A stretch of 64,000 bases of DNA from Belliella pelovolcani (GTDB lineage Bacteria > Bacteroidota > Bacteroidia > Cytophagales > Cyclobacteriaceae): assembly GCF_900156785.1 (NCBI RefSeq), contig NZ_FTOP01000001.1, positions 186,001 through 250,000 of the forward strand, in the 5' to 3' direction. A model generated the notes under the pieces. The model worked only from the letters and a program-made list of their open reading frames with translations, was not told the origin of the DNA and searched no databases. Position numbers and translations under genes: made by a program. This document shows, in pieces, positions 35,254-43,307 of the stretch. The stretch's first letter is position 1, and the number at the start of each line of letters is the position of its first letter.

Positions 35254-35736
35254 ATGTACACGATTAGAAAAGGAGAAAAAACAGACCTACCCAGAGTCTT
35301 AGAGTTGGTAAAGGAATTGGCCTTATACGAGAAGGCACCAGAGCAGGTCACCAATACGGTAGCTTTGATGGAAGAGGATGGTTTTGGTGAGCATCCTATC
35401 TTTGGATTCTTTGTCGCCATCAAAGACAGTACCCAGGAGATTGTCGGTATTTCTATATACTACTACAGATATAGCACTTGGAAGGGACGCAGGCTTTATT
35501 TGGAAGATATTGTAGTCACAGCATCCGAGCGGGGGAATGGAGCAGGCAAACTCTTGTTTGATAGAACCATGCTCAAATGCCTAGAAGATAATTGTACTGG
35601 AATGATGTGGCAAGTCCTAGATTGGAACGAGCCTGCTATAAATTTTTATAAAAAATATGGCGCGGACTTGGATGGTGAGTGGATCAATTGTAACCTCCAG
35701 GCAGATGAAATCAAAGTACTTCTTGGGAAAAAGTAA
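35254..35736 (+). CDS. GNAT-family N-acetyltransferase
   Basis: This acetyl-CoA-dependent acetyltransferase of 160 residues has the pyrophosphate-binding loop ERGNGAG near 92-98 and a C-terminal MMWQVLDWNEPAINFYKKYGA stretch. That pattern resembles diamine/spermidine acetyltransferases (SSAT type), so a small amine is the likely substrate. The ATG at 35254 begins the usual MYTIRKGEKTD. A TACTTTCG box ends three bases before it, implying a leaderless mRNA. Confidence 0.87.
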   Translation: MYTIRKGEKTDLPRVLELVKELALYEKAPEQVTNTVALMEEDGFGEHPIFGFFVAIKDSTQEIVGISIYYYRYSTWKGRRLYLEDIVVTASERGNGAGKLLFDRTMLKCLEDNCTGMMWQVLDWNEPAINFYKKYGADLDGEWINCNLQADEIKVLLGKK

Positions 35737-35766
35737 TTAAGTGAATTGGGGAATTTATAATCAGTA

Positions 35767-35947
35767 ATTATGGATATACGGAACTTTACCAGTAACATTA
35801 AAAAAAACCGATTTATCTAACTTACGATATTTATTGATATTGGATATTTGTGGATAACTTGTTCCGATTTTTCGGAATTGACCGTTAGCAACGAAATGAG
35901 TCAATGAATTGAAGTTACTGGCAAAGAAGTGTATAATCAGATAAGTA
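35767..35947 (+). repeat. Dispersed repeat family, copy R1
   Basis: This copy of about 180 bp matches 48724-48940 along its length, including a 42-nt identical core (35851-35892) that contains the small hairpin TTCCGA/TCGGAA. Its 3' part also matches 44047-44153. It lies in a gene-free region between the GNAT and SDR genes. No coding frame or transposase is inside. A small non-autonomous mobile element or structured RNA is plausible. Confidence 0.75.
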
Positions 35948-36086
35948 AATTATCAGACTCTAGACTGGTTATTTTAACTTTCGATAAAACTGAATCAACC
36001 AGAATTAGAATTTATTGAACATTCCATTATACTATCACCTTTTGATTATTGATAAATAATCACGCATAACATTTTACTACTTTAGG

Positions 36087-36845
36087 ATGAATATCTCATT
36101 AGCAAATCAAAGAATCCTTGTCACTGGTGCATCACGTGGAATAGGTCGAGGCATAGCTGAGCAATTGTCCGCATCAGGTGCGGAGGTTTTGATTCATTTC
36201 AATAAGAATGCAGAAGAAGCCCAGCTACTTCAAAAGAACCTTCCCAATCCTTCTCATTTGACACCATGTGACCTCTCAGATTTGGAAGCAGTCAAAGGGT
36301 GGATTCCAGAATTGATCAGGTGCTATGGACCTATTGATGCGATTGTCAATAATGCAGGTATCGCGATCTCTGTGGCTGATGATGCAGAAATTGGTAATTG
36401 GACCAATGCTTGGCTCAAGACTATGGATGTCAATATCAATGCACTGGCCATCATCAGCAAAGAATTTATTGAGCATGCTAGAGAGAGAAAGCAAGGTAGA
36501 TTGATCAATATATCTTCGAGGGCTGCATTCAGGGGAGATACGCCAGATTACTTAGCCTATGCAGCTTCCAAAGCCGCTATCGTAAGTTACACCAGATCCA
36601 TAGCAAGGTACTATGGAAAGGATGGCATCAAGGCCTTTATCATTGCTCCTGGATTTACGAGAACAGACATGGCTCAGGATTTTATGGATCAATATGGTGA
36701 GTCGTACGCACTCAATGACATAGCCCTGACTACATTGACGGAGCCAAAGGACATTGCACCCATGGTGACCTTACTATGTTCTGGATTGGCTGATCATGCG
36801 ACAGGCGCCACGATAGATATCAATGCAGGGTCTTATGTGCATTGA
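36087..36845 (+). CDS. SDR-family oxidoreductase (FabG-like)
   Basis: This short-chain dehydrogenase/reductase of 252 residues has the NAD(P)-binding TGASRGIGRG at about 13-22, the NNAGI motif near 89, catalytic Ser in INISSRA, and Tyr/Lys in YLAYAASK around 154-161. It most resembles 3-oxoacyl-ACP reductases, but the FabG label in this superfamily does not fix the substrate. There is no fatty-acid gene alongside. It is monocistronic or leads the following hypothetical gene. Confidence 0.88.
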   Translation: MNISLANQRILVTGASRGIGRGIAEQLSASGAEVLIHFNKNAEEAQLLQKNLPNPSHLTPCDLSDLEAVKGWIPELIRCYGPIDAIVNNAGIAISVADDAEIGNWTNAWLKTMDVNINALAIISKEFIEHARERKQGRLINISSRAAFRGDTPDYLAYAASKAAIVSYTRSIARYYGKDGIKAFIIAPGFTRTDMAQDFMDQYGESYALNDIALTTLTEPKDIAPMVTLLCSGLADHATGATIDINAGSYVH

Positions 36846-36937
36846 TTAGACTTCGTACCAACTTTTAGAAGCTATCGCTGTTATAAAGAAAGATCAAAGA
36901 TGGATCATTTCTCTCAAAGCATAAACTTAATTACAGC

Positions 36938-37540
36938 ATGGCTAAAAACGACACCTTGACACCAGAGATGCTTAAAATCCTTAAGATTTTTGGATTAGGC
37001 TCTCTTTTGTTTGTCGTAGTATTGTCATTTTTTGATGGAAGGAGGGCAAATAATTCTGGTAAAGAGATTTCGATCTTGAGCATTACAGATGCTGAGCGAC
37101 TTTACTTTAACAATGTCAGAGGAATCTACTACGATCAAGAAAACCGTGCTGATGCCAAGATGGTGGTCTATAGATTTGGAAAAAGAATAGAAGGTGCAGA
37201 CCATCCCATATTGAACCTGTCGATATTAATCAATAGGGTGAAAAATGAAGCCTATATTTATTTGGAGCCATCGTGGGGCCTGGATGATTTCAAGATTAGG
37301 ATTGAAGTAGCTCAAAGGATAGACACCTTGAGTTTTTCACAGGGAGATAAGTTCTCGCATTTTGAATTTGTCCAGCAACTTTATCCGTATTTGAGCGAAA
37401 ATTCGTACTTTACTCTATGGGATGGGTCAGAATGGAGACCTATTTTACAGGATGATAAAGAAAGAGATGCCTTACGGATTCCAATCAAGGATTTTCTCAG
37501 ATTGATAAATGTTGAAGCAGATGGATTTGAAAAGGATTGA
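36938..37540 (+). CDS. Hypothetical single-pass membrane protein
   Basis: This unrecognised protein of 200 residues has one hydrophobic helix at about 17-33, followed by a polar domain of about 165 residues presumably outside the membrane. The domain is rich in aromatic and charged residues (ERLYFNNVRGIYYDQEN, LYPYLSENSYFTLWDGSEW) and shows no catalytic motif I know. It follows the SDR gene by about 90 nt. Coding character is good; the function is unknown. Confidence 0.75.
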   Translation: MAKNDTLTPEMLKILKIFGLGSLLFVVVLSFFDGRRANNSGKEISILSITDAERLYFNNVRGIYYDQENRADAKMVVYRFGKRIEGADHPILNLSILINRVKNEAYIYLEPSWGLDDFKIRIEVAQRIDTLSFSQGDKFSHFEFVQQLYPYLSENSYFTLWDGSEWRPILQDDKERDALRIPIKDFLRLINVEADGFEKD

Positions 37541-37985
37541 TAATTTGTGGAAATTTTTGTGTCTCAAAAATAACCTGACTCTACAACATCAGGTAGGTTT
37601 GAAAGTAAGTTATTCGGTAAATAAAAGTACACAAAGGATGAGTCATCAGTTCAATCCAAAACTACTTATAGATTCCAGCCTTTGCCTTAAAGATGTCAAA
37701 TTTCAAGAGAATTTAGTGCATAGGACTTATCAGGCCCAAAGAAAAAGGTTTGGTGTCAAGCAAAAGACCTTTTCACCAGCATCAACGATTGTTTTTTTTC
37801 CAAAGGAATTACTCAAGTTGGGCTTAAAATATGATTTGGAAGTCAAACAAGATAGGCATGATCATTTTTCAATTTGTATCAGCCCATTTAATCCCAAAAA
37901 CATTTATGACATTCTCAATACCGTCAATCTTATCAGCAGGACATTTTGGGTTAAGAATTTTTTTGCAGAGGGGATTAGGAATTGA
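37509..37985 (+). CDS. Hypothetical protein, start uncertain
   Basis: This basic protein of up to 158 residues overlaps the previous gene by 32 nt if the first ATG is used. Its first 40 residues look unlike protein selected for folding. A second ATG at 37638 would give 115 residues (starting MSHQFNPKLL) and no overlap. I do not recognise it. It could be a small cytosolic or DNA-related protein (many Lys, Arg, Gln), or a decaying gene next to the hairpin repeat downstream. Confidence 0.45.
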   Translation: MLKQMDLKRIDNLWKFLCLKNNLTLQHQVGLKVSYSVNKSTQRMSHQFNPKLLIDSSLCLKDVKFQENLVHRTYQAQRKRFGVKQKTFSPASTIVFFPKELLKLGLKYDLEVKQDRHDHFSICISPFNPKNIYDILNTVNLISRTFWVKNFFAEGIRN

Positions 37986-38089
37986 ACCACCTATTGGTGT
38001 GAAGGCAGCATATATATTCATTTATAGAGGAGTATAAAAAGTTATTACATGATCATGGGATCGTATTTGACGAAAAATACCTCCTTTAA

Positions 38090-38182
38090 ATTCAACACCT
38101 TCGGTGTTGTAGAGGAGGGCATACCTCTTTTTTACCTCCGCATTGGCATGCGGGGTTAATTAGATTTATTCCCTCCGGGAAT
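38090..38182. repeat. Dispersed multi-hairpin element, copy B
   Basis: This 93-bp partner of the element at 13055 has hairpins CAACACC/GGTGTTG, AGAGG/CCTCT, CCGCAT/ATGCGG and ATTCCC/GGGAAT in the same order. Compared with copy A, stem positions differ in complementary pairs. The sequence GGGGTTAAT between stems three and four is kept. It lies in a gene-free region of about 340 bp between two unrelated plus-strand genes. Confidence 0.6.
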
Positions 38183-38249
38183 GGGAGATGAGTGAATTTA
38201 GGTGCCGAATGATGGTTTTTATTATTAAAGTAAGATTGGATATTTGCTA

Positions 38250-38281
38250 CTAAAAATACCCTCAACAGGGTATTTTTTAGA
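38250..38281 (+). terminator. Terminator upstream of the membrane-protein locus
   Basis: The 11-bp stem AAAAATACCCT/AGGGTATTTTT has a 4-nt loop and continues into T-rich sequence. It separates the hypothetical genes at 37-38 kb from the membrane-protein locus. Its symmetry would let it work in both directions. Confidence 0.75.
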
Positions 38282-38295
38282 GGTTTTTAATGCTT

Positions 38296-38303
38296 TAGCT
38301 TTG
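38296..38303 (+). promoter_or_regulatory. -7 box of the membrane-protein locus
   Basis: TAGCTTTG matches the TAnnTTTG consensus and lies 20 nt before the ATG of the first membrane protein. I see no clear TTG at the right distance upstream, where the terminator hairpin is. Confidence 0.4.
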
Positions 38304-38323
38304 TTGTAATCAAAATTGGCAAC

Positions 38324-38998
38324 ATGAGCGCAGATTTTTATTTGATTTCTATAGGGTTGGGACTTTTTGCATCTCTGATTTATTGGGGAATCAAAAATAA
38401 ACCTCAGATCAAAAGTCACGGAATCATCTTACTGATTCTTCTCTTAGTTTTTGGTATGGAGTCGGCAGGATCTTACACTGCTGCCAGGCGGATCAACAAT
38501 ACTTTACTCTATAATATTGGCTGGGTGTACTTAGAATCACTTTTGCTAATTCTGTACTTCTACTCTTTGGAGCAAAGTCATCAATTAAAAACAGGTATCA
38601 GATGGATGACTGTACTGATTTTTCTATGGGGTATTCTCAATTCTTTCCTTTACCAGGACATGACCAACACATTCCAATATTTCTCATTCTTACCCTTTGC
38701 GCTATTTATCATTGGTCTGACAGGATTATTTTTATACAGAATTCTCAATCTCAAACTTTATCCTGATAAAAATCTAGTGCAAATTCCACACTTCTGGATC
38801 ACTTGCTCTATTCTATTTTTTTATGTTGAGGCCATCGTATTGTTTGGAACGTATCAGTTTTATCCCAGTGTCGTGGTGGCTCATGTAGACATCTTTTTTT
38901 CCTTCAACCGATTTCTTGCAGGCCTCATGTATTTGACTTTTGGCCTTTCATTTTTTATCCCTTTATTTATAAATAAAAGAGCCTCACAAGCTTACTAA
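38324..38998 (+). CDS. Multi-spanning membrane protein, paralog 1
   Basis: This unrecognised integral membrane protein of 224 residues has about seven hydrophobic helices. It is a clear paralog of the gene at 39433: shared features are a short charged loop with a (R/K)(R/K)xNN pattern after helix 2, then YNI..VYLE in helix 3, and a final helix with LMYL..GL.F..P. The two copies flank a small CPPYC-ending gene, and a kinase/regulator pair follows. A receptor or export function is possible, but nothing in the sequence proves it. Confidence 0.75.
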   Translation: MSADFYLISIGLGLFASLIYWGIKNKPQIKSHGIILLILLLVFGMESAGSYTAARRINNTLLYNIGWVYLESLLLILYFYSLEQSHQLKTGIRWMTVLIFLWGILNSFLYQDMTNTFQYFSFLPFALFIIGLTGLFLYRILNLKLYPDKNLVQIPHFWITCSILFFYVEAIVLFGTYQFYPSVVVAHVDIFFSFNRFLAGLMYLTFGLSFFIPLFINKRASQAY

Positions 38999-39023
38999 AT
39001 ATAACCACCTAACCAAGCGTAAC

Positions 39024-39428
39024 ATGAAAAAAGGATTAATCAAAAAATTCAGAGCGTACTACAGCAAACATGGACAAATCCACATTCCAGGTCGGGATAA
39101 GGATAACAATCCAATCGAAAAACAAACTGACTGGGTTTGGTTTGACAGAGAAACGATCGAAGAGGCTTTGAAAAAGGCTGACGCCGATGGAAAGATTGGT
39201 GGACTGAAAATGTACATCGGACAATACGATAAAGAAACCATATCAATGTTACCAAAGGAGCGGCCAGAAAAAGAAGAATATATTGGAAGAATTTCATTAG
39301 TTTTGGTTCCTGCTGATATGACCAAAGCAGGACCAAAAGATATCGGTGGCGCATCAGATTCTGATGATTCAGACGAAGAGGAGGAAGACGCATGGAATGG
39401 AGGTAGAATTTGTCCTCCTTATTGTTAA
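39024..39428 (+). CDS. Small protein with acidic linker and C-terminal CPPYC
   Basis: This 134-residue protein has no signal peptide. Residues 1-100 look like a compact alpha/beta domain (HGQIHIPGRDKDNN, DWVWFDRETIEEALKKAD, GLKMYIGQYDKE). Then comes an acidic Ser/Asp/Glu linker at about 110-123, and a C-terminal tail NGGRICPPYC with Cys130 and Cys134 as the only cysteines. The tail could bind metal, form a redox pair or be a modified or cleaved peptide. It sits between two paralogous membrane proteins, with only four bases to the second, implying coupled translation. Function unknown. Confidence 0.75.
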   Translation: MKKGLIKKFRAYYSKHGQIHIPGRDKDNNPIEKQTDWVWFDRETIEEALKKADADGKIGGLKMYIGQYDKETISMLPKERPEKEEYIGRISLVLVPADMTKAGPKDIGGASDSDDSDEEEEDAWNGGRICPPYC

Positions 39429-39432
39429 AAGA

Positions 39433-40098
39433 ATGAAACTATTAGATTGGTATAATGGATTAATATTAGTAGGGCTACTTTTTAGTATCCCTGCTTTTTT
39501 TTTGAATATAAAATATAAAAGGCAGCATTTAATAGTATTTATGATTCTTGTACTCGGTAGCTCCTTGGAACTTTATGGAACTTATACATACTTAAGAAAA
39601 CTCAACAACGTTCCTGTTTATAATATTTTCTTCGTTTACTTAGAAACACTTTTGATCTACTATCTTTTTTATACGATTTACCAAAACAAAAAAGTACAAA
39701 AAGCAATAATTATTGGCTCCCTTTTATTCTTACTTCAAGGGTTATTTATTAACCTTTCTTTCGAAAATCTTCTAGTATTCCAAAGTATTTCTTTTACAAT
39801 CGGTAGCTTGGGCATTATTCTTTGCTGTATTTATTACTTTTATAACATAATTTTCAGCAACATTTTATTTAAGGAGCGATTAATCCTGAATCCATTATTT
39901 TTAATTGTTACTTTAATTTTTTTCTTCTATTCAACAACATTTGTGCATTTCTCTTCTTTCAATTTGCTACACGAGTTAGATTCTAGTTTTTTAAATGTTT
40001 TTTCAATTCTAATAAGAACCATGGCAGTCTTAATGTATCTCGGAATGGGATTGGCTTTTTATCTTCCCTTTCTTACTAAAAATACACCGAAAGCTTGA
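39433..40098 (+). CDS. Multi-spanning membrane protein, paralog 2
   Basis: This 221-residue protein has about seven hydrophobic helices and is homologous to the gene at 38324 along most of its length. The conserved loop reads LRKLNNVPVYNIFFVYLETLL here. Base composition is noticeably more A/T-rich than in the neighbours. The ATG at 39433, 4 nt after the CPPYC gene, is chosen; a longer frame upstream overlaps that gene and lacks protein character. It ends about 90 nt before the histidine kinase. Confidence 0.75.
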   Translation: MKLLDWYNGLILVGLLFSIPAFFLNIKYKRQHLIVFMILVLGSSLELYGTYTYLRKLNNVPVYNIFFVYLETLLIYYLFYTIYQNKKVQKAIIIGSLLFLLQGLFINLSFENLLVFQSISFTIGSLGIILCCIYYFYNIIFSNILFKERLILNPLFLIVTLIFFFYSTTFVHFSSFNLLHELDSSFLNVFSILIRTMAVLMYLGMGLAFYLPFLTKNTPKA

Positions 40099-40188
40099 AA
40101 ACAATTTTTTAGGCACATTTAAGTTTCTTATAGCCAAGCCCAATGGCAAAATTCTGTATATTCACAGCGCTTTTAAGATCAGTTGTAT

Positions 40189-40953
40189 ATGGTTCAAGAT
40201 ACGCCTAGCGTTTTTGTGATTATCCTCTCGGGATTTATTTTGATGCTCTTGATGGGTTCTTTTATCATCTTGATGGTGCTGCTTCATCGTAAGCGTCAGA
40301 TCGAAAACAAACAGAGACTAGAAGCATTACAGGCGGAGTTTGACAAAACCATCCTCAATGCAGAAAAAGAAATCCAAGAAGAAACACTCTCCCATGTAGG
40401 GCGAGAGCTTCATGACAATATCGGTCAGCTTCTCTCACTCACGAAGCTCACCCTGAATAGCAGCAAGCCTGAGAAAATCCAAGAAGGCAGACAACTCGTC
40501 AACCAAGTGATCAAGGAAGTTCGTACTCTTTCCAAAGACCTCAACCTAGATTGGGTCAACGCCATCGACTTGGAAGCTTTTATCAAAAGAGAGCTTTCAA
40601 AGCTAGAAGACTTGAATTTTTGCCAAATCGAATTTGAAAAAACCGGACAAGCAGAAGAGGTTGACCAATCCAAAAAACTGGTTCTGATCCGAGTAATCCA
40701 AGAGTGTCTCAATAATGTCATCAAACATGCCCAGCCAAAAAAGCTTGTCATTACCTTGATACAAAATCCACAGCTGCTAGCAGTCCATATTGAGGATGAT
40801 GGTGTTGGTTTTGATACCCAAAAAGCCTCAAATGGCTCTGGCATGTATAATTTGCAGAAAAGAATGCAAACAATAGGTGGTTCTATTTCAATCACATCTG
40901 AGTTAGGCAAAGGCACCTTGGTCAAACTTATTTTGCCTAATTCGATTGCATAA
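40189..40953 (+). CDS. Sensor histidine kinase, HisKA_3 type
   Basis: This 254-residue kinase of the NarX/DesK class has a single hydrophobic segment at about 9-33, a short coiled coil, the HisKA_3 dimerisation domain with phosphoacceptor His75 in GRELHDNIGQLL, and a HATPase_c domain (QECLNNVIKHAQ, VEDDGVGFD, GSGMYNLQKRM). It has almost no extracytoplasmic region, so it must sense through the membrane or through partners; the membrane proteins just upstream are candidates. The ATG at 40189 is chosen over a TTG two codons earlier. Confidence 0.9.
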   Translation: MVQDTPSVFVIILSGFILMLLMGSFIILMVLLHRKRQIENKQRLEALQAEFDKTILNAEKEIQEETLSHVGRELHDNIGQLLSLTKLTLNSSKPEKIQEGRQLVNQVIKEVRTLSKDLNLDWVNAIDLEAFIKRELSKLEDLNFCQIEFEKTGQAEEVDQSKKLVLIRVIQECLNNVIKHAQPKKLVITLIQNPQLLAVHIEDDGVGFDTQKASNGSGMYNLQKRMQTIGGSISITSELGKGTLVKLILPNSIA

Positions 40954-40971
40954 GCTATCTTTTGGAAGATT

Positions 40972-41607
40972 ATGCCACCTAAGATTAAAATAGCCCTCGC
41001 TGACGATCACAAATTATTCGCAAAAGGAATCGAAGGAATGCTCTCTGAAGAAGAGGATTTCGATGTACTTGATGTATTTACGAATGGTCAGGACCTCCTA
41101 GCATTTATTTCGAAAAAACATGTAGATGTAGTCATCACAGATATGAATATGCCCGTGGTAGATGGAGAAGGGGTCATCAAAGCCATCAAAAAAGGAAAAA
41201 AAGACACCAAAGTAATCGTCCTCTCCATGTATGATGAAGAATCCATCTTCAAAAAGTGTCAACAACTCGGCGCAGATGCCTATGTGCTCAAAGATGCCGA
41301 TCCTGATGAATTGATCTATACCATCAGAGAAGTTCATGAAGGTGTACATGTCATGAGTTTTCAGAAAGCCATACAGCAGAGTAATGATGATTATGCTCAT
41401 GATGGCTTCAAAGACAGATATAAGCTTTCCAAACGTGAACTACAAATCTTGACCATGATCAAAAATGGGAAAATCAATAGGGAGATAGCCGAAGAATTGC
41501 ACCTGAGTCAATTGACAGTTGAATCACACCGTAAGAAAATCCATTCTAAACTAGGGGTCAGCTCTGCCATAGAATTGGTCAAGCGAGCCATAGAAATGAA
41601 GCTTTAA
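40972..41607 (+). CDS. LuxR/NarL-family response regulator
   Basis: This transcriptional regulator of 211 residues has a receiver domain with the acidic pair at 11-12, phosphoacceptor Asp57 in ITDMNMP, and the Lys of VLKDADP. The C-terminal LuxR-type HTH (about 145-208) contains the REIAEELHLSQLTVESHRKKIHSKLG pattern in shortened form. It lies 18 nt after the kinase and is its evident partner. Likely targets include its own locus, but no operator is recognisable. Confidence 0.93.
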   Translation: MPPKIKIALADDHKLFAKGIEGMLSEEEDFDVLDVFTNGQDLLAFISKKHVDVVITDMNMPVVDGEGVIKAIKKGKKDTKVIVLSMYDEESIFKKCQQLGADAYVLKDADPDELIYTIREVHEGVHVMSFQKAIQQSNDDYAHDGFKDRYKLSKRELQILTMIKNGKINREIAEELHLSQLTVESHRKKIHSKLGVSSAIELVKRAIEMKL

Positions 41608-41620
41608 TTTTTAAACTAGC

Positions 41621-42652
41621 ATGAAAAAGATCAGAACAGCCCTCGTAGGCTATGGGAATGTAGGAGAAAAAACCCACGCCCCACTCATCCATGTTTGCCC
41701 ATATTTAGAGTTGACGGCAGTGGTAGAACGCCATCACCAAAAATCAAAAGAAAAGTACCCGTCAGTCTCGGTATATAAAAGTCTTGAGGTACTACTCGCC
41801 GCTGATGCTGCTGAGCTGATTGTGATCGTCACACCCAATGAATACCACTTTGCGCAGGCCAAACTATGCCTAGAGCATGGCAAGCACGTAGTTGTAGATA
41901 AGCCGATCACCATACACAGTCATGAAGCAGAACAGCTCAAAGCACTTGCAGAAGAAAAGGGTTTGATGCTGACTGTTTTCCAAAACAGGCGTTTGGACGG
42001 GGATTTCAGAACGGTTGAAAAAATTCTGAAAGAAGGTATCTTGGGGGAATTGGCACATTTTGAATCACACTTTGATCGATTTAGACCTGAGATCACGGAT
42101 AATTGGAGGGAAAAGGATGTACCAGGTAATGGCATCACCTATGATTTGGGAACACATTTGATCGATCAGGCATTGGTACTCTTCGGTAAGCCCAAGTGGG
42201 TACAAGCCAATATCCTCAAACAAAGGAAGGGAGCGCTTGCAGACGATTTTTTCGATATCATCTTGGGTTATGACAAACCTTACGTTAGATTGACAGCATC
42301 AATAATGAGCAATGCGCCCGTGCCTAAATTTTTGCTCATGGGAGAGCAAGGTTCATATAGCAAGTATGGCCTAGATGTTCAAGAAAAGGCTTTGAAAGCT
42401 GATACACTTCCAGCAGGAGATGATTGGGGTTTGGAAGCAGCAGGAAGCTGGGGTACAGTCTACCTCGCTGACAAAATCCAAAAGTATCCAACCGAAAGAG
42501 GAGATTACAGGGAGTTTTATGAAAATGTAGGTAAGTCCATCCTTGATGAAGCTCCACTCTCGGTAAAGATGGAAGAAGCCATTGTGGTACTACAAATCAT
42601 AGAAGCTGCCTTTGAAAGCAATAAAACTGGTCAAAGAATTCTCCTACATTGA
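41621..42652 (+). CDS. Gfo/Idh/MocA-family oxidoreductase
   Basis: This NAD(P)-dependent dehydrogenase of 343 residues has a Rossmann motif GYGNVG at 10-15, the DKP signature (VVDKPIT near 92) and a C-terminal alpha/beta domain. It contains the GTHLIDQALVLFG helix typical of the family. It most resembles YdgJ/YhhX-like members, whose substrates are uncertain. It starts 13 nt after the response regulator, so it may be co-transcribed, though a functional link is not evident. Confidence 0.88.
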   Translation: MKKIRTALVGYGNVGEKTHAPLIHVCPYLELTAVVERHHQKSKEKYPSVSVYKSLEVLLAADAAELIVIVTPNEYHFAQAKLCLEHGKHVVVDKPITIHSHEAEQLKALAEEKGLMLTVFQNRRLDGDFRTVEKILKEGILGELAHFESHFDRFRPEITDNWREKDVPGNGITYDLGTHLIDQALVLFGKPKWVQANILKQRKGALADDFFDIILGYDKPYVRLTASIMSNAPVPKFLLMGEQGSYSKYGLDVQEKALKADTLPAGDDWGLEAAGSWGTVYLADKIQKYPTERGDYREFYENVGKSILDEAPLSVKMEEAIVVLQIIEAAFESNKTGQRILLH

Positions 42653-42701
42653 TTTTGGCAAAGTATTTGAAAAGTGAGGGGAAACCAACTATTCAAATAT
42701 T

Positions 42702-43121
42702 ATGAAAAAGTTAATGCTATTTTCGATGCTACTTTTTTTCGCAGTAGTAATGGAGTCACAAGCACAAATCAGCGCAGGAGTGTACAGGTTAAGTTCCGCA
42801 ACTTTTGCTTCAATCGGCTCTGATCCAGACAACAAAATCTTTGGTGAAGCACGTGTATCCACAGGAGGGCGAGTAGGAATAGAAGGCACCTTCGGGTACA
42901 ATTTTGTGCAGAAAGAAGAGGTCAACTTCTACAGTGGTTTCCATTTGGGTACAGAAGGCAATAGAGATGGGCTGTACTTGGGCGTACCACTTGGCGTTTT
43001 GGTAAAGCCATTTGCCAATACCAGAAACTTTGGCTTCTTAATGGAGGCATCGCCGATTTTCCCAACTGAATACGGGACATACTTTAGAGCTGGTATAGGT
43101 CTAAAATATACGTTTAGATAA
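42702..43121 (+). CDS. Small secreted outer-membrane-like protein
   Basis: This 139-residue protein has a signal peptide at about 1-22 (ending ESQAQ) and then glycine/aromatic beta strands: GRVGIEGTFGYNF, NFYSGFHLGTEG and the C-terminal RAGIGLKYTFR ending in an aromatic-Arg. This suggests a small outer-membrane barrel or a periplasmic beta protein. It is not recognised as a named family. Confidence 0.75.
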   Translation: MKKLMLFSMLLFFAVVMESQAQISAGVYRLSSATFASIGSDPDNKIFGEARVSTGGRVGIEGTFGYNFVQKEEVNFYSGFHLGTEGNRDGLYLGVPLGVLVKPFANTRNFGFLMEASPIFPTEYGTYFRAGIGLKYTFR

Positions 43122-43127
43122 ATAACA

Positions 43128-43180
43128 TCAGCAGTCAACGGTCAAGAGATAATCTTTGGAGCCGTTGACTGCTATTTTTG
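43128..43180 (+). terminator. Terminator after the small secreted protein
   Basis: The long stem GCAGTCAACGG/CCGTTGACTGC has a loop of about 20 nt, followed by a T-rich stretch. It begins about 10 nt past the stop codon. Confidence 0.75.
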
Positions 43181-43307
43181 TATGTTTTTATCAGCAAATA
43201 GTATTCATCAGATCGCTCTTAACTTTTAGAATTCCCAAACATTGAATCATAGCCATTGCATTGAAGTTAAAGTTGACCGCTGACTATATTATAGCCATCT
43301 TTGAGGC

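Noticed and set aside
37831-38037. 68-codon plus-strand ORF
   Set aside because: It lies in another frame of the hypothetical gene at 37509 and runs into AT-rich non-coding DNA. There is no independent support.
37986-38323. Insertion sequence remnant at 38 kb
   Set aside because: No transposase fragment or terminal repeats with target duplication are visible; only the hairpin element is supported.
39024-39428. RiPP precursor with biosynthetic cluster
   Set aside because: No radical SAM, cyclodehydratase, lanthionine synthase or peptidase-transporter gene is nearby, and the folded N-terminal part is long. The tail is kept as an open observation only.
39346-39432. Upstream extension of the second membrane protein
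   Set aside because: It overlaps the acidic linker and CPPYC tail of the preceding gene in another frame. The ATG at 39433 gives the start matching the paralog.
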